A stretch of DNA of 64,000 bases from Pseudomonas sp. DG56-2 (GTDB lineage Bacteria; Pseudomonadota; Gammaproteobacteria; Pseudomonadales; Pseudomonadaceae), in the NCBI RefSeq assembly GCF_004803755.1, contig NZ_CP032311.1:2248501-2312500 (forward strand), given 5' to 3'. The notes below the pieces were generated by a model. It had not been told where the DNA came from. It was given only the letters and a program-made list of their open reading frames with translations, and made no database searches. Every line of letters begins with the position of its first letter. Position 1 is the stretch's first letter. The position numbers and the translations under genes are program-made. Of the stretch, positions 18,609-26,678 are shown one piece after another.

Positions 18609-20267
18609 ATGAGCAGCGTTGATATTTTTACCCTGGAAATCATCCAGAACTCGCTTCAGGCGATTGCCGATGAAATGTTTGCGGCAATGCGCAAGGCAGC
18701 CATGAGCCCGGTGATTTATGAGGTGCTCGACATGGGCACCGGGATTACCGACGCCTATGGCAATATCGCCAGCTCCGGCGCCGGCATCCCGGCATTCGTC
18801 GGCGTGCTCGACAAGGCAGTGCGGCAGATTCTGCTGGAGCACCCGGCACTGGGTGACATCGAAGATGGTGACCTGTTCATCACCAACGATCCGCATAGCG
18901 GTGGCGTGACGCACCTGAACGATGTGGTACTGGCGATGCCGGTTTTCGTCGACGGCCGTATCGTCGCCTGGACAGCGAACATTGCGCATTGGAACGATGT
19001 CGGCGGCATGGTACCTGGATCGTTGTCCACTGAGGCAACCGAGATTTTCCAGGAAGGCTTGCGCCTTGCTTCGGTCAAGCTGATTTCCAGGGGCAAACCC
19101 ATCCGCTCGGTCATGCAGATCCTGCAGGCCAACACACGCATGCCGGACTTTATGCAAGGCGACCTGTGGGCAGCCATCGCGGCAGCGCGCAGCGGCGCTG
19201 CGCGGATTGTCGAATTGAGCAAGAAGTACGGCACTGAGCTGTTCCTCAACGCCGTTGACGATTTCATGGCGTTGGGCGAGAAAGTTTCGCTCAAGGCGTT
19301 GCAGAGCGCGCCGCGTGGTCGCTTCAGCATGGAAGAGGTGCAGGATGACGGTCAGTTGTTCAAGATCGTAGTTGAAATAACCGAGACGCAGATGATCGTC
19401 GATCTGCGCGACAATCCTGATCAGGCGGTAGGGCCTACCAACCTCAGTCGTGATGGCGCGGTGGTTGCGGCGCAAATGGCGTTCAAAGCAGTCACATCAC
19501 CGCAAGGCGTTACCAATGGCGGTACGTTCCGGCCCTTGCAGGTCCTGACCCGAGCAGGATCATTGTTCGATGCGCAAGCCCCGGCCGCCGAGGGTTTCTA
19601 TTTCGAGAACCTGATCCGCGTTCATGACTTGATCTTGCGCTGCCTGGCTCGGCATATGCCAGAGCGCTTGTCGGCGGGCAACTTCGCCTCGGTTTGCGCC
19701 ACCATCATCGGTGGTGTGCATCCCGATACCGGACGCATGTTTACATTGGTCGAGCCGGAAATCGGCGGGTGGGGCGCGGAGCACGGGCGTGACGGCAATA
19801 ACGCTGTGTACTCGGGCCTCCACGGCGAGACCTATAACTGCCCGGTAGAGGTGTGTGAGGCACGATACGGCTTGTATGTCGAACGCATGGCGCTAAACGA
19901 CGAACCGGGAGGGCATGGTCAATATCGTGGTGGGCAGGGTATCCGTATCGATTACCGCGTGCGTTCCGACGCAACCTTTCTGACCTGTGGTTACACCCGA
20001 TCGGTGGTTGCCCCGTGGGGGCTGGAAGGCGGTGCTGACGGCTCGCCCAACTACATCGAGGTTGTCCGTGCAAGCGGTGAAACCGAGCGGCACGCGATAG
20101 CGAGCGGGGTGAACTTGAACGCGGGTGACATCGTTCGTGTACGTACCGGCGCCGGAGGTGGCTATGGCAATCCGGCTTTGCGTAGCCGTGAAACGGTTAT
20201 CGAAGACTTGAAAAACGGCTATGTCGATGCCGAGACAGCTCGTGCCGTTTATGGCGTATGGGCTTGA
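18609..20267 (+). CDS. hyuB: Hydantoinase/oxoprolinase subunit B (HyuB-like)
   Basis: About 552 residues of the Hydantoinase_B family, covering nearly the full length: IIQNSLQAIADEMFAAMRK at the start, ITNDPHSGGVTHLNDV near residue 97, and the C-terminal GGQGIRIDYR and RVRTGAGGGYGNP. It pairs with HyuA, 11 bases upstream, to form the heteromeric ring-opening enzyme. The frame is open upstream inside hyuA (to 18540), but ATG 18609 has GGGAGCAGGG before it. Substrate cannot be read from the sequence, since 5-oxoprolinase, N-methylhydantoinase and others share the fold. Confidence 0.88.
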   Translation: MSSVDIFTLEIIQNSLQAIADEMFAAMRKAAMSPVIYEVLDMGTGITDAYGNIASSGAGIPAFVGVLDKAVRQILLEHPALGDIEDGDLFITNDPHSGGVTHLNDVVLAMPVFVDGRIVAWTANIAHWNDVGGMVPGSLSTEATEIFQEGLRLASVKLISRGKPIRSVMQILQANTRMPDFMQGDLWAAIAAARSGAARIVELSKKYGTELFLNAVDDFMALGEKVSLKALQSAPRGRFSMEEVQDDGQLFKIVVEITETQMIVDLRDNPDQAVGPTNLSRDGAVVAAQMAFKAVTSPQGVTNGGTFRPLQVLTRAGSLFDAQAPAAEGFYFENLIRVHDLILRCLARHMPERLSAGNFASVCATIIGGVHPDTGRMFTLVEPEIGGWGAEHGRDGNNAVYSGLHGETYNCPVEVCEARYGLYVERMALNDEPGGHGQYRGGQGIRIDYRVRSDATFLTCGYTRSVVAPWGLEGGADGSPNYIEVVRASGETERHAIASGVNLNAGDIVRVRTGAGGGYGNPALRSRETVIEDLKNGYVDAETARAVYGVWA

Positions 20268-20294
20268 ACAGGCTGGAACCAGGAGACGTGAATC

Positions 20295-21677
20295 ATGTTT
20301 TCGAAAGATACCTATCTACAGCGTCGGCGAGCCTTGCGCGAGCAATTGGGGGATGGCCTGGTCTTGGTGCCCGGCAATCTTGATGCGCCTGTCAACTTTG
20401 CTCATAACGTGTACCCGTTTCGCCAGGATGCCAGCTTCGCTTATTTTTTTGGGCTGAACAGACCAGGGCTCAACGGCCTCTTTGACCTTGATACGGGAGA
20501 TGAAAGCGTATTTGGCGACGACGTCAGTCTCGATGATCGTATCTGGGTGGGAGAGGGCATTGAGTTGGCCCAGCAGTGTGCGGCTGTCGGCTGCACAGCA
20601 AGGTCCTCGGCAGAACTGCCCGTCGTCATCGCCCAAGCGCTGGGTCAGGGGCGCAAGGTTCATTACCTGCCCCCTTATCGTGCCGACACGACACAATTGT
20701 TAGCCGAGCTTCTGCAGTTGCATGTAAGCAACGTTCGTGAACAGGCATCAGCTGCATTGATCGCCGCGGTTGTGGGGCTGCGCGAGATCAAGGATGCGGG
20801 GGAAATCGAGCAGATCGAACAGGCCTTGCTGGTAGCCAACGAAATGCATTTGGTCGCAATGAGCGCGACCCGTCCTGGCGTGATGGAGCGTGAGGTCGTC
20901 GCGGCAATGCGTGGCGTGCTTGGTCGCCATGGTTTGCAGGAGGCCTACCAGCCTGTGTTCAGCCGGCATGGAGAGATCCTCCATAACATCGAGTACGGGT
21001 CACGTCTGGAGGCGGGTGATCTGGTGGTCAATGACGCAGGTGCCTCGAGTGTGCTGGGCTATGCCAGCGATGTGACCCGTACGCTGCCTGTGGGCGGACG
21101 CTTTCTGCCACACCAGCGCGACTTGTACGAGCTTCTGGTGAGGGTCCAGGAGCAGGCTATCGCAGCGATGCGTCCGGGGTTGCGCTTTGCCGAAGTGCAC
21201 CGATTGGCCGCCCTGCGCATGGTCGAAGGCATGACAGAGCTGGGTTTCTTCAAGGGCAGTGCCGAGCAGGTTGTCGAGTCTGGCGCCTATGCCCTCTGCT
21301 TTCCTCATGGACTGGGGCATCAGTTGGGTCTGGATGTTCATGACATGGAGGCACTGGGTGAAGATAACGTGGGTTACAACGAGGAGGTTTCGCGTAGCCG
21401 GCTGTTCGGCCTGTGCAACCTGCGCATGGGCAAGCGCTTGCAGGCGGGGATGGTGCTGACGGTCGAGCCCGGCATCTACTTCATTCCCGCTTTGATCGAG
21501 CAGTGGCAGGCAGAACAGCGACATGCCGAGTTGATCTGTTTTGAGCGCTTCAACGCCTTCAACGGATTTGGAGGCATGCGCGTCGAAGACGTGGTGCTGG
21601 TCGGCGAAAGCTCGGCCAGGGTGCTTGGCCCACATACGCCTAAACGGGTGGACGAGGTCGAATCCGCCATGTGCTGA
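20295..21677 (+). CDS. M24 metallopeptidase, Xaa-Pro aminopeptidase/creatinase-like
   Basis: 460 residues. An N-terminal aminopeptidase-P-type domain (residues 1-150, FRQDASFAYFFGLNRPG) precedes the pita-bread catalytic domain. Metal ligands can be seen: aspartates in VVNDAGASSVLGYASDVTRT, histidine in FPHGLGHQLGLDVHDME, and glutamates in LTVEPGIYF and GMRVEDVVLV. All five ligands appear present, so an active dinuclear metallohydrolase is likely. The pita-bread fold includes prolidase, aminopeptidase P and creatinase (which makes urea from creatine). In this cluster a C-N hydrolase for a pathway intermediate is plausible. It starts 27 bases after hyuB, with AGGAGACG before the ATG. Confidence 0.85.
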   Translation: MFSKDTYLQRRRALREQLGDGLVLVPGNLDAPVNFAHNVYPFRQDASFAYFFGLNRPGLNGLFDLDTGDESVFGDDVSLDDRIWVGEGIELAQQCAAVGCTARSSAELPVVIAQALGQGRKVHYLPPYRADTTQLLAELLQLHVSNVREQASAALIAAVVGLREIKDAGEIEQIEQALLVANEMHLVAMSATRPGVMEREVVAAMRGVLGRHGLQEAYQPVFSRHGEILHNIEYGSRLEAGDLVVNDAGASSVLGYASDVTRTLPVGGRFLPHQRDLYELLVRVQEQAIAAMRPGLRFAEVHRLAALRMVEGMTELGFFKGSAEQVVESGAYALCFPHGLGHQLGLDVHDMEALGEDNVGYNEEVSRSRLFGLCNLRMGKRLQAGMVLTVEPGIYFIPALIEQWQAEQRHAELICFERFNAFNGFGGMRVEDVVLVGESSARVLGPHTPKRVDEVESAMC

Positions 21678-21732
21678 GTGAAGGCGGTCTGCACGGCCGC
21701 CCATTACTACTACAACAACAAGAGAAACAGTG

Positions 21733-22623
21733 ATGAAACTTCGCAATTTGTCGTGCTCAGGCGCGCTGGTTCCGTTCGGCCTGACGTTGGCACTGGCTGT
21801 ACCGGCGCACGCCGATCAGTTTATTGGCTTTGCCCAACCTGGCGTTCCGGGATCCTGGGCCCTGGAGTCCTTTCCGGTCATTAACCGAACCGCCGAAGGC
21901 GATGTTCGGGTGTCCTCCAACACCGTCTTGGCGTACTTCACCGAAACCGGAGTCACCGGTACTCAAAGGGATCAGTGGGAGTTCTGGATAGGTGCCATAC
22001 CTGGCTACACCGATACCGACGCGGGTGCAGGGAAAAGCGGTTGGGACATCGCTGCACCCAACATCGGTATCGAGTATTACTACAACATTGTCGAACCCAC
22101 CGGAACCTATGGATCTTCGGATTATGTGACGTTCTGGACCAGTCCGACGCTGATGATCGAGTTCCCTAACGGCAATCACGACACCCAGGGTTATGGCGCA
22201 GGCTACAACCGCTACGCCTACAGCTTCAGCATTGCCAACTATCTGCAGATCGGAAAATTTGGCGTCACCTTCACTCCGCTGGGCATCTACTACGCCGAAA
22301 AAAACCGTAACGCTACCGACTTCGGCGAAGGTGATCCCAAGCACCTTCGAGGCGGGGTAAGCCTGTGGCTGGCCGACATTGCCGCTGGCTATTTGGTAAC
22401 CGACAACCTGTGGCTTGGGTTGCACCATATCTACAACATCAACAACCGCTCAGCTTCCGATTTCGAAGAGTCGCGGGAAGGCAAGATCGGTCCGTCCATG
22501 ACTTACACCGGTTGGGCCAATCAAGGCGTTTTTGTTTCGGCCAACCTGAACTTCGACTACTACCACACCGACAACCTGCCTTACTCCAACTCGCTGACCA
22601 TGGCTTTGGTCAAGAGCTTCTAG
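21733..22623 (+). CDS. Outer-membrane beta-barrel protein (phenol MetA-degradation/transporter-like)
   Basis: About 296 residues with a signal peptide ending near AHADQ (residue about 28) and alternating aromatic strands ending in a C-terminal phenylalanine, as in outer-membrane barrels. The strand spacing, with GIEYYYNIVEPTG and GGVSLWLADIAAGYLVT, suggests the Phenol_MetA_deg/SphA-type barrel family (PF13557). It probably allows uptake of the cluster's substrate across the outer membrane. It lies 55 bases downstream of the M24 gene. ATG 21733 overlaps a GTG at 21730. Confidence 0.7.
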   Translation: MKLRNLSCSGALVPFGLTLALAVPAHADQFIGFAQPGVPGSWALESFPVINRTAEGDVRVSSNTVLAYFTETGVTGTQRDQWEFWIGAIPGYTDTDAGAGKSGWDIAAPNIGIEYYYNIVEPTGTYGSSDYVTFWTSPTLMIEFPNGNHDTQGYGAGYNRYAYSFSIANYLQIGKFGVTFTPLGIYYAEKNRNATDFGEGDPKHLRGGVSLWLADIAAGYLVTDNLWLGLHHIYNINNRSASDFEESREGKIGPSMTYTGWANQGVFVSANLNFDYYHTDNLPYSNSLTMALVKSF

Positions 22624-22644
22624 CCCTCTGAAGGAATCAAAGAA

Positions 22645-23466
22645 ATGAGCACATTCTTGACCTCTGCCGAGCCGCAGGACGTTCCGGTTTCCGTGCGTTG
22701 GCTGAACCCGATTGGCAGCGCCACATTCGATGAACCTATCGCGCAACTGCTGCGTTCGATCAAGCAACCTTCAACCCAGGTAGAAGTGATTTCCCTGGAT
22801 ATGCAGCCCAGTCCCACGCACTTGGAATATCGCAGTTACGAAGCCTTGATCTATGAACGAAGCGTGCGGATCGCCAGAGACTGCGCCCAGCGTGATGTCG
22901 ATGCATTGGTATTGGGCTGTTTCTACGATCCGGTGCTGGACGACGCTCGGGAAATCTCCGGGCGAACCATCGTCGTTGGTCCGTGTCAGGCCAGCTTGCA
23001 AGTGGCAGCCAATCTGGCCAATCGGTACTCGATTATTGTTGGGCGTAACAAGTGGATCGAACAGATGAGTGCGCGCGTCAGGGCCTGCGGTGCCGGTGAA
23101 AGGCTCGCCTCCATGCGTCCCTTGGGAATGGGTGTCGATGAATTCCAGTGCGACCACGCGCTGACTCGGCGGCGGATCATTGAACAGGCCCGGCGCGCCG
23201 TCGAGGAAGATGGTGCCGAGGCGATCATTCTGGGTTGCACCATCGAATTTGGCTTCTTCGAACACGTACAGGCAGAGATCGGCGTGCCGGTCATCGACCC
23301 TGTGGTGGCTGCGTTCAAGATGGCTGAGTCGCTGGCCAGCATGAAACGTCGCTTTGGTTGGGTACCCAGCCGGGTGGGCAGTTGTGAACCGCCGCCGGAA
23401 GCCGAGATTGAAGCGTTCGGGCTGTTCCAGGGCGCGGTACCCATCGGCAATTGCGTCAAGGCTTGA
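22645..23466 (+). CDS. Asp/Glu/hydantoin racemase family protein
   Basis: 273 residues of the Asp/Glu/hydantoin racemase superfamily. The paired catalytic cysteines appear as DALVLGCFYDPVLDDAREI (near residue 90) and EAIILGCTIEFGFF (near 200), the two-base arrangement of cofactor-independent racemases. Hydantoin racemases in hydantoin-utilisation clusters have this fold and interconvert ring enantiomers before hydrolysis. Other family members are maleate isomerases, but the hydantoinase context favours a racemase. AAGGAATC precedes the ATG, 21 bases after the outer-membrane gene. Confidence 0.8.
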   Translation: MSTFLTSAEPQDVPVSVRWLNPIGSATFDEPIAQLLRSIKQPSTQVEVISLDMQPSPTHLEYRSYEALIYERSVRIARDCAQRDVDALVLGCFYDPVLDDAREISGRTIVVGPCQASLQVAANLANRYSIIVGRNKWIEQMSARVRACGAGERLASMRPLGMGVDEFQCDHALTRRRIIEQARRAVEEDGAEAIILGCTIEFGFFEHVQAEIGVPVIDPVVAAFKMAESLASMKRRFGWVPSRVGSCEPPPEAEIEAFGLFQGAVPIGNCVKA

Positions 23467-23479
23467 TTCATTAGCGTGA

Positions 23480-23506
23480 GCAGAGCCTGCGCATAGCGGG
23501 CTCTGC
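23480..23506 (+). other. Intercistronic stem-loop between racemase and MFS genes
   Basis: Eight-base perfect arms (GCAGAGCC/GGCTCTGC) around an 11-base loop in the 60-base gap. No T-run follows. It could be an mRNA processing or stability element, or a weak terminator. Confidence 0.4.
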
Positions 23507-23526
23507 CGACTTCCAAGGTGACCTTC

Positions 23527-24891
23527 ATGAGCCAACTTTCATCCGCTATTGCTGCAGACTCAAGCACGCCTCGCGACACTGCCCCGTCAAGGGGATTGTC
23601 TGTCGGCCAGGTGTTCGAGAACTTCCCGCTGACCCGGGAGCATTTGAAAAGCTGCCTGGGATTGTTTTTCGTGTTTGCTATCGAAGCGTGGGAGATGATG
23701 ATCATCGTCTACACAGCCCCTTTGATCGGCAAGGACTTTCAACTCGATTCACTGGCGCTCGGAAACCTCATTGGTGCAATCTTCGTCGGTATGCTCATTG
23801 GTTCGCTGGTATGGGGCAAGGTTTCGGAACGGCTTGGTCGCAAGCGTTCGATTATCTTGAGCATGGTGTTATACGGCGCCATTTCCCTGATGAGTGCGTT
23901 CGCACCCAATTACGCGCTGTTCTACCTGCTGCGTTTGCTCAGTGGCGTGGCAGCCGTCGGCATGCTGGTAGTGACTTTTGCCCATTTTGAAGAGCTATTG
24001 CCCGTCAAGGTTCGCGGTGCCTGTACCGTGTACCTGGCTTCGGGTTGGCCCATTGGTGTGCTATTGGCACTGGGCGCCACTGTGTGGCTGATGCCCTTGG
24101 GCTGGCGCACGATCATTGCGGTTAGTTCATTGGGAAGTCTGTGGGCGATAGCTGTCGCCTATTGGGTTCCGGAGTCACCTTACTGGCTAGCCTCGGTCGG
24201 CCGGCAGGCCGAGGCGCGGACGGTCATTGCCAGGCTTAGTCGTGGTGCCGTGCAGGTGCCCATGGACTGCGCACTGCTGACTGAAAAAGCACTGCGGGGC
24301 ACCCATCGCGAAATATTTTCTGCAAGCATGAGTAAAGTGAGTCTCCTGCAAATTGCAGTGAACTTTACCTTCTCCTGGGGCTACTGGGGACTGCAGACCT
24401 GGTTGCCGACATTACTTCAGCAACGTGGGCTGAGCTTGCCGCAAAGCTATGGGTTCATTGCGCTTTCGGCGCTGTGCATGATTCCTGGCTACATGCTGGC
24501 GTCGTACCTCACCAGCCGCATGGGGCGCAAGCAGGTGGTCGTCTCATTCATCGCAGCATCGGTGCTGGCCGGATATGGCTTCGCCAATGCGCAGTCCATG
24601 GAAATGCTCTATTTCAGCAACTTTGCCCTGGCGTTCTTCAGCATGGGTGCGTGGGGGGTGTGGGATACCTGGATCGGTGAGTTGTATCCCACTCGCCTGC
24701 GATTGCTGGGTTATAGCTGGGCGGTGTTCTCACAGCGTGTGGCGAACATTCTAGCTCCAAGCCTGATTGGTGTACTGGTAGCGCTAGGCACCTCCTTCAA
24801 CATGACCACGTCCCTGATCAACGGCTTCATGTTGGCAAGTGTGCTGTTGGCGCTGTTGATACCCGAGACTGAAGGCAAGCCATTGCATTGA
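23527..24891 (+). CDS. MFS transporter, sugar/aromatic-acid or niacin-permease type
   Basis: About 454 residues with roughly twelve hydrophobic helices. The first loop holds GKVSERLGRKRS (the MFS motif A form), the fourth-to-sixth helix region has RLLSGVAAVGM, and the middle loop has WVPESPYWLASVGR, as in sugar-porter/SV2-type carriers. It probably imports the substrate of the cluster by proton symport. Stem-loops lie on both sides (23480-23506 and 24914-24936). ATG 23527 has AAGGTGA upstream; the GTG at 23518 is an alternative. Confidence 0.85.
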   Translation: MSQLSSAIAADSSTPRDTAPSRGLSVGQVFENFPLTREHLKSCLGLFFVFAIEAWEMMIIVYTAPLIGKDFQLDSLALGNLIGAIFVGMLIGSLVWGKVSERLGRKRSIILSMVLYGAISLMSAFAPNYALFYLLRLLSGVAAVGMLVVTFAHFEELLPVKVRGACTVYLASGWPIGVLLALGATVWLMPLGWRTIIAVSSLGSLWAIAVAYWVPESPYWLASVGRQAEARTVIARLSRGAVQVPMDCALLTEKALRGTHREIFSASMSKVSLLQIAVNFTFSWGYWGLQTWLPTLLQQRGLSLPQSYGFIALSALCMIPGYMLASYLTSRMGRKQVVVSFIAASVLAGYGFANAQSMEMLYFSNFALAFFSMGAWGVWDTWIGELYPTRLRLLGYSWAVFSQRVANILAPSLIGVLVALGTSFNMTTSLINGFMLASVLLALLIPETEGKPLH

Positions 24892-24913
24892 TGTCACGGT
24901 GTGCAACCTAAAG

Positions 24914-24936
24914 GGTCGCTGTCAGCGGCAGCGACC
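24914..24936 (+). terminator. Stem-loop between MFS and avidin-like genes
   Basis: Perfect eight-base arms GGTCGCTG/CAGCGACC with a seven-base loop, followed by GTTTGAT. This may end or attenuate transcription before the avidin-like gene, or protect the upstream mRNA. No long T-run. Confidence 0.45.
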
Positions 24937-24959
24937 GTTTGATATCCAAGGAGAGATAA

Positions 24960-25739
24960 ATGTCCGCAGCAGGTACCTGGATAAACGAATATGGCTCAAT
25001 CATGACGCTCGTGGATGAAGGCAATATTCTCCGAGGCGTATATCGGTCGTCCACCGGCTCGGTGGGTACTTATGAAGTGCTCGGTGTACAGATCGCTGAT
25101 GCCGCGACCGACACCCGAGGGCAAGCGCTGGCCTTGGCGATCTCCTGGCGGTCCAAGGATGACGCACTGCCTGATCCAAGCTGGCATTGGACTTCAGGCT
25201 TGTGTGGTCAGATCAGCTATCAAAAGGGGCAGGAAGTACTCGTGCTGGCGCATGTGTTGGTCGCGTCAAGTGAGTTCCCCGGTCTGGCGGGGGCCGGAAG
25301 CTACATCGACAAATTGACCTATAGACGCTTAGCCAATCAGGGCGTCGAGCCGTCGCGACATTATCAGAATGACGTCCCAGCCAATTCCCTGACTGGCGAT
25401 TGGTTGGCAAAAAATGGTACCCGACTCACGCTAGGTGTGAGCGCGGGGCATTGCCAAAAGCTTGGTATCGTTTCCGGCACTATTGCCTTGCAATCCGAAA
25501 GCTTCGAGGTTAGAGGCTTCACCGACCTGCGTGCGGATCCTGTTGATCAGCCCCTTCAATCCGTCGCATTGGTAGCAGCTATCGGCACATCGGAGGTTCT
25601 ATCCTTGTCGGGGATGTTCGACACATCGTCAGGCCAAATGACATTGCTGGAAATGACGGGTGTCTCTACGGCGCCAGGTACCAGTTACTGTCAGACCCGA
25701 ATGACATCAACGTCCTATCGCCATAACAGCCGGCACTGA
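24960..25739 (+). CDS. Two-domain avidin/streptavidin-like protein without signal peptide
   Basis: 259 residues. Residues 5-123 read as an avidin barrel: GTWINEYGSIMTL, GVYRSSTG, LALAISWRSK, CGQISY and a final SYIDKLTYRR. By hand alignment to streptavidin, ligand residues N23, S27, Y43, S45, W79 and D128 correspond to N9, S13, Y28, S30, W63 and D117, whereas the W92, W108 and W120 positions are not tryptophan. Residues 144-253 look like a second, degenerate barrel (LTGDWLAKNGTRLTL, SLSGMFD, TSYCQTR) that lacks most ligand residues. The first residue is close to the barrel and there is no signal peptide, so it should be cytoplasmic, unlike secreted avidins. A strong site (AAGGAGAG) precedes ATG 24960. 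Ligand is not known; a biotin-like or other cyclic ureide is plausible given the neighbours. Confidence 0.8.
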   Translation: MSAAGTWINEYGSIMTLVDEGNILRGVYRSSTGSVGTYEVLGVQIADAATDTRGQALALAISWRSKDDALPDPSWHWTSGLCGQISYQKGQEVLVLAHVLVASSEFPGLAGAGSYIDKLTYRRLANQGVEPSRHYQNDVPANSLTGDWLAKNGTRLTLGVSAGHCQKLGIVSGTIALQSESFEVRGFTDLRADPVDQPLQSVALVAAIGTSEVLSLSGMFDTSSGQMTLLEMTGVSTAPGTSYCQTRMTSTSYRHNSRH

Positions 25740-25814
25740 CTTCAAGCACTAAACGGCGTAAGCAATGCCAACGCTATATACTCGAAGCCCTTTGCTATCG
25801 CTCGAGAGACGTTC

Positions 25815-26294
25815 ATGCGGCAGGTTTTGCTTATCGTTGATGTGCAGTCCACCTTCAGTCCTCCCGAGTGGCTGGTCGATGGTGTGCGGGCGCTGTCAGA
25901 GAGAATCCTTACCATCGCGTCGGTCGAGCTGCATGACGAGGGGATAACCCCGTTCCAAAAGCAACTCGGTTGGCATCCTGCCGCCGAGGATGAAAGCCTG
26001 GTCGAGGCTGACCGAGTGTTTGTAAAGCATGGCTACGGGCAGACCGGTGAAACGATCGAGTACATCAAGCAGTTAGGCGTCGAACGCGTGCTGGTGTGTG
26101 GGATCCAGACCGAAACCTGCGTACTTGCCGCCGGTTTCGCACTCTTTGATGCGGGGCTGTCGCCGACGCTGGTGACTGACCTGACGGTGGGCTCCTCCCT
26201 GGATCGCTCGGGGCAGTTGGGGATCAAACTGTGGGAACACCACTTCCGTCAGGTCACCACTCGAGCCGAAATTCTGGCCGAGCTCGACGCTTAG
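25815..26294 (+). CDS. Isochorismatase-like cysteine hydrolase (short)
   Basis: 159 residues, shorter than most family members (180-220). The catalytic triad can be seen: D9 in LLIVDVQ, K71 in VFVKHGYG and C102 in IQTETCVLAAG. This family includes N-carbamoylsarcosine amidase, nicotinamidase and isochorismatase. A carbamoyl-amide or amide hydrolase acting after ring opening by HyuAB is plausible. The region between D9 and K71 is short, so the usual cap or metal-site segment (DxH) is reduced. It lies 75 bases after the avidin-like gene and is the last gene of the cluster. Confidence 0.78.
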   Translation: MRQVLLIVDVQSTFSPPEWLVDGVRALSERILTIASVELHDEGITPFQKQLGWHPAAEDESLVEADRVFVKHGYGQTGETIEYIKQLGVERVLVCGIQTETCVLAAGFALFDAGLSPTLVTDLTVGSSLDRSGQLGIKLWEHHFRQVTTRAEILAELDA

Positions 26295-26297
26295 CAG

Positions 26298-26318
26298 GCA
26301 GGCGGCTCCAGCGCCTGC
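26298..26318 (+). terminator. Hairpin after the hydantoinase cluster
   Basis: Arms GCAGGCG/CGCCTGC with a seven-base loop directly after the cysteine-hydrolase stop and before the convergent DUF2986 gene. It lacks a T-run, so terminator status is tentative. Confidence 0.4.
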
Positions 26319-26329
26319 AGAGTACTTGA

Positions 26330-26491
26330 TCAGCTTTCAGGTGCCACAGTTGGTTCCTGGCTGGATTCGGCTTCCAGTTTCAGTCGGTCAGCTTTGCTGA
26401 TGTATTTAGGTTTGCTCTTCGGAGCCAGTTTGGCGCTGGCTTTTTTGGCGTGAGCCGTCAGCAGTTGCTTGATTTTCTTGCGGCGATTCAT
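26330..26491 (-). CDS. DUF2986 family small basic protein
   Basis: A 53-residue lysine-rich protein starting MNRRKKIKQLLTAHAKKAS and containing KPKYISKADRLKLEAE, the pattern of the DUF2986 family found in gammaproteobacteria. Function is unknown; the strong basic N-terminus could bind nucleic acid. It is convergent with the hydantoinase cluster and divergent from the nitronate monooxygenase gene. Confidence 0.75.
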   Translation of the reverse strand: MNRRKKIKQLLTAHAKKASAKLAPKSKPKYISKADRLKLEAESSQEPTVAPES

Positions 26492-26678
26492 TTTTTCTAC
26501 TCAGCTCTGCGTCAATACCCCGAAGTCTGTCATATCTGTTGCGCCACGCAAATGAAACGCCGCCTTAGCGTGTGTTCCAGGACGCGCTACGTCCGGGATT
26601 GCTATTGAACGACTGTTCAGCTATAAACCCTTCGATCCTGCTTCCTCATACGTTCTCATCGAGTCGGAGGTCCCCCTG

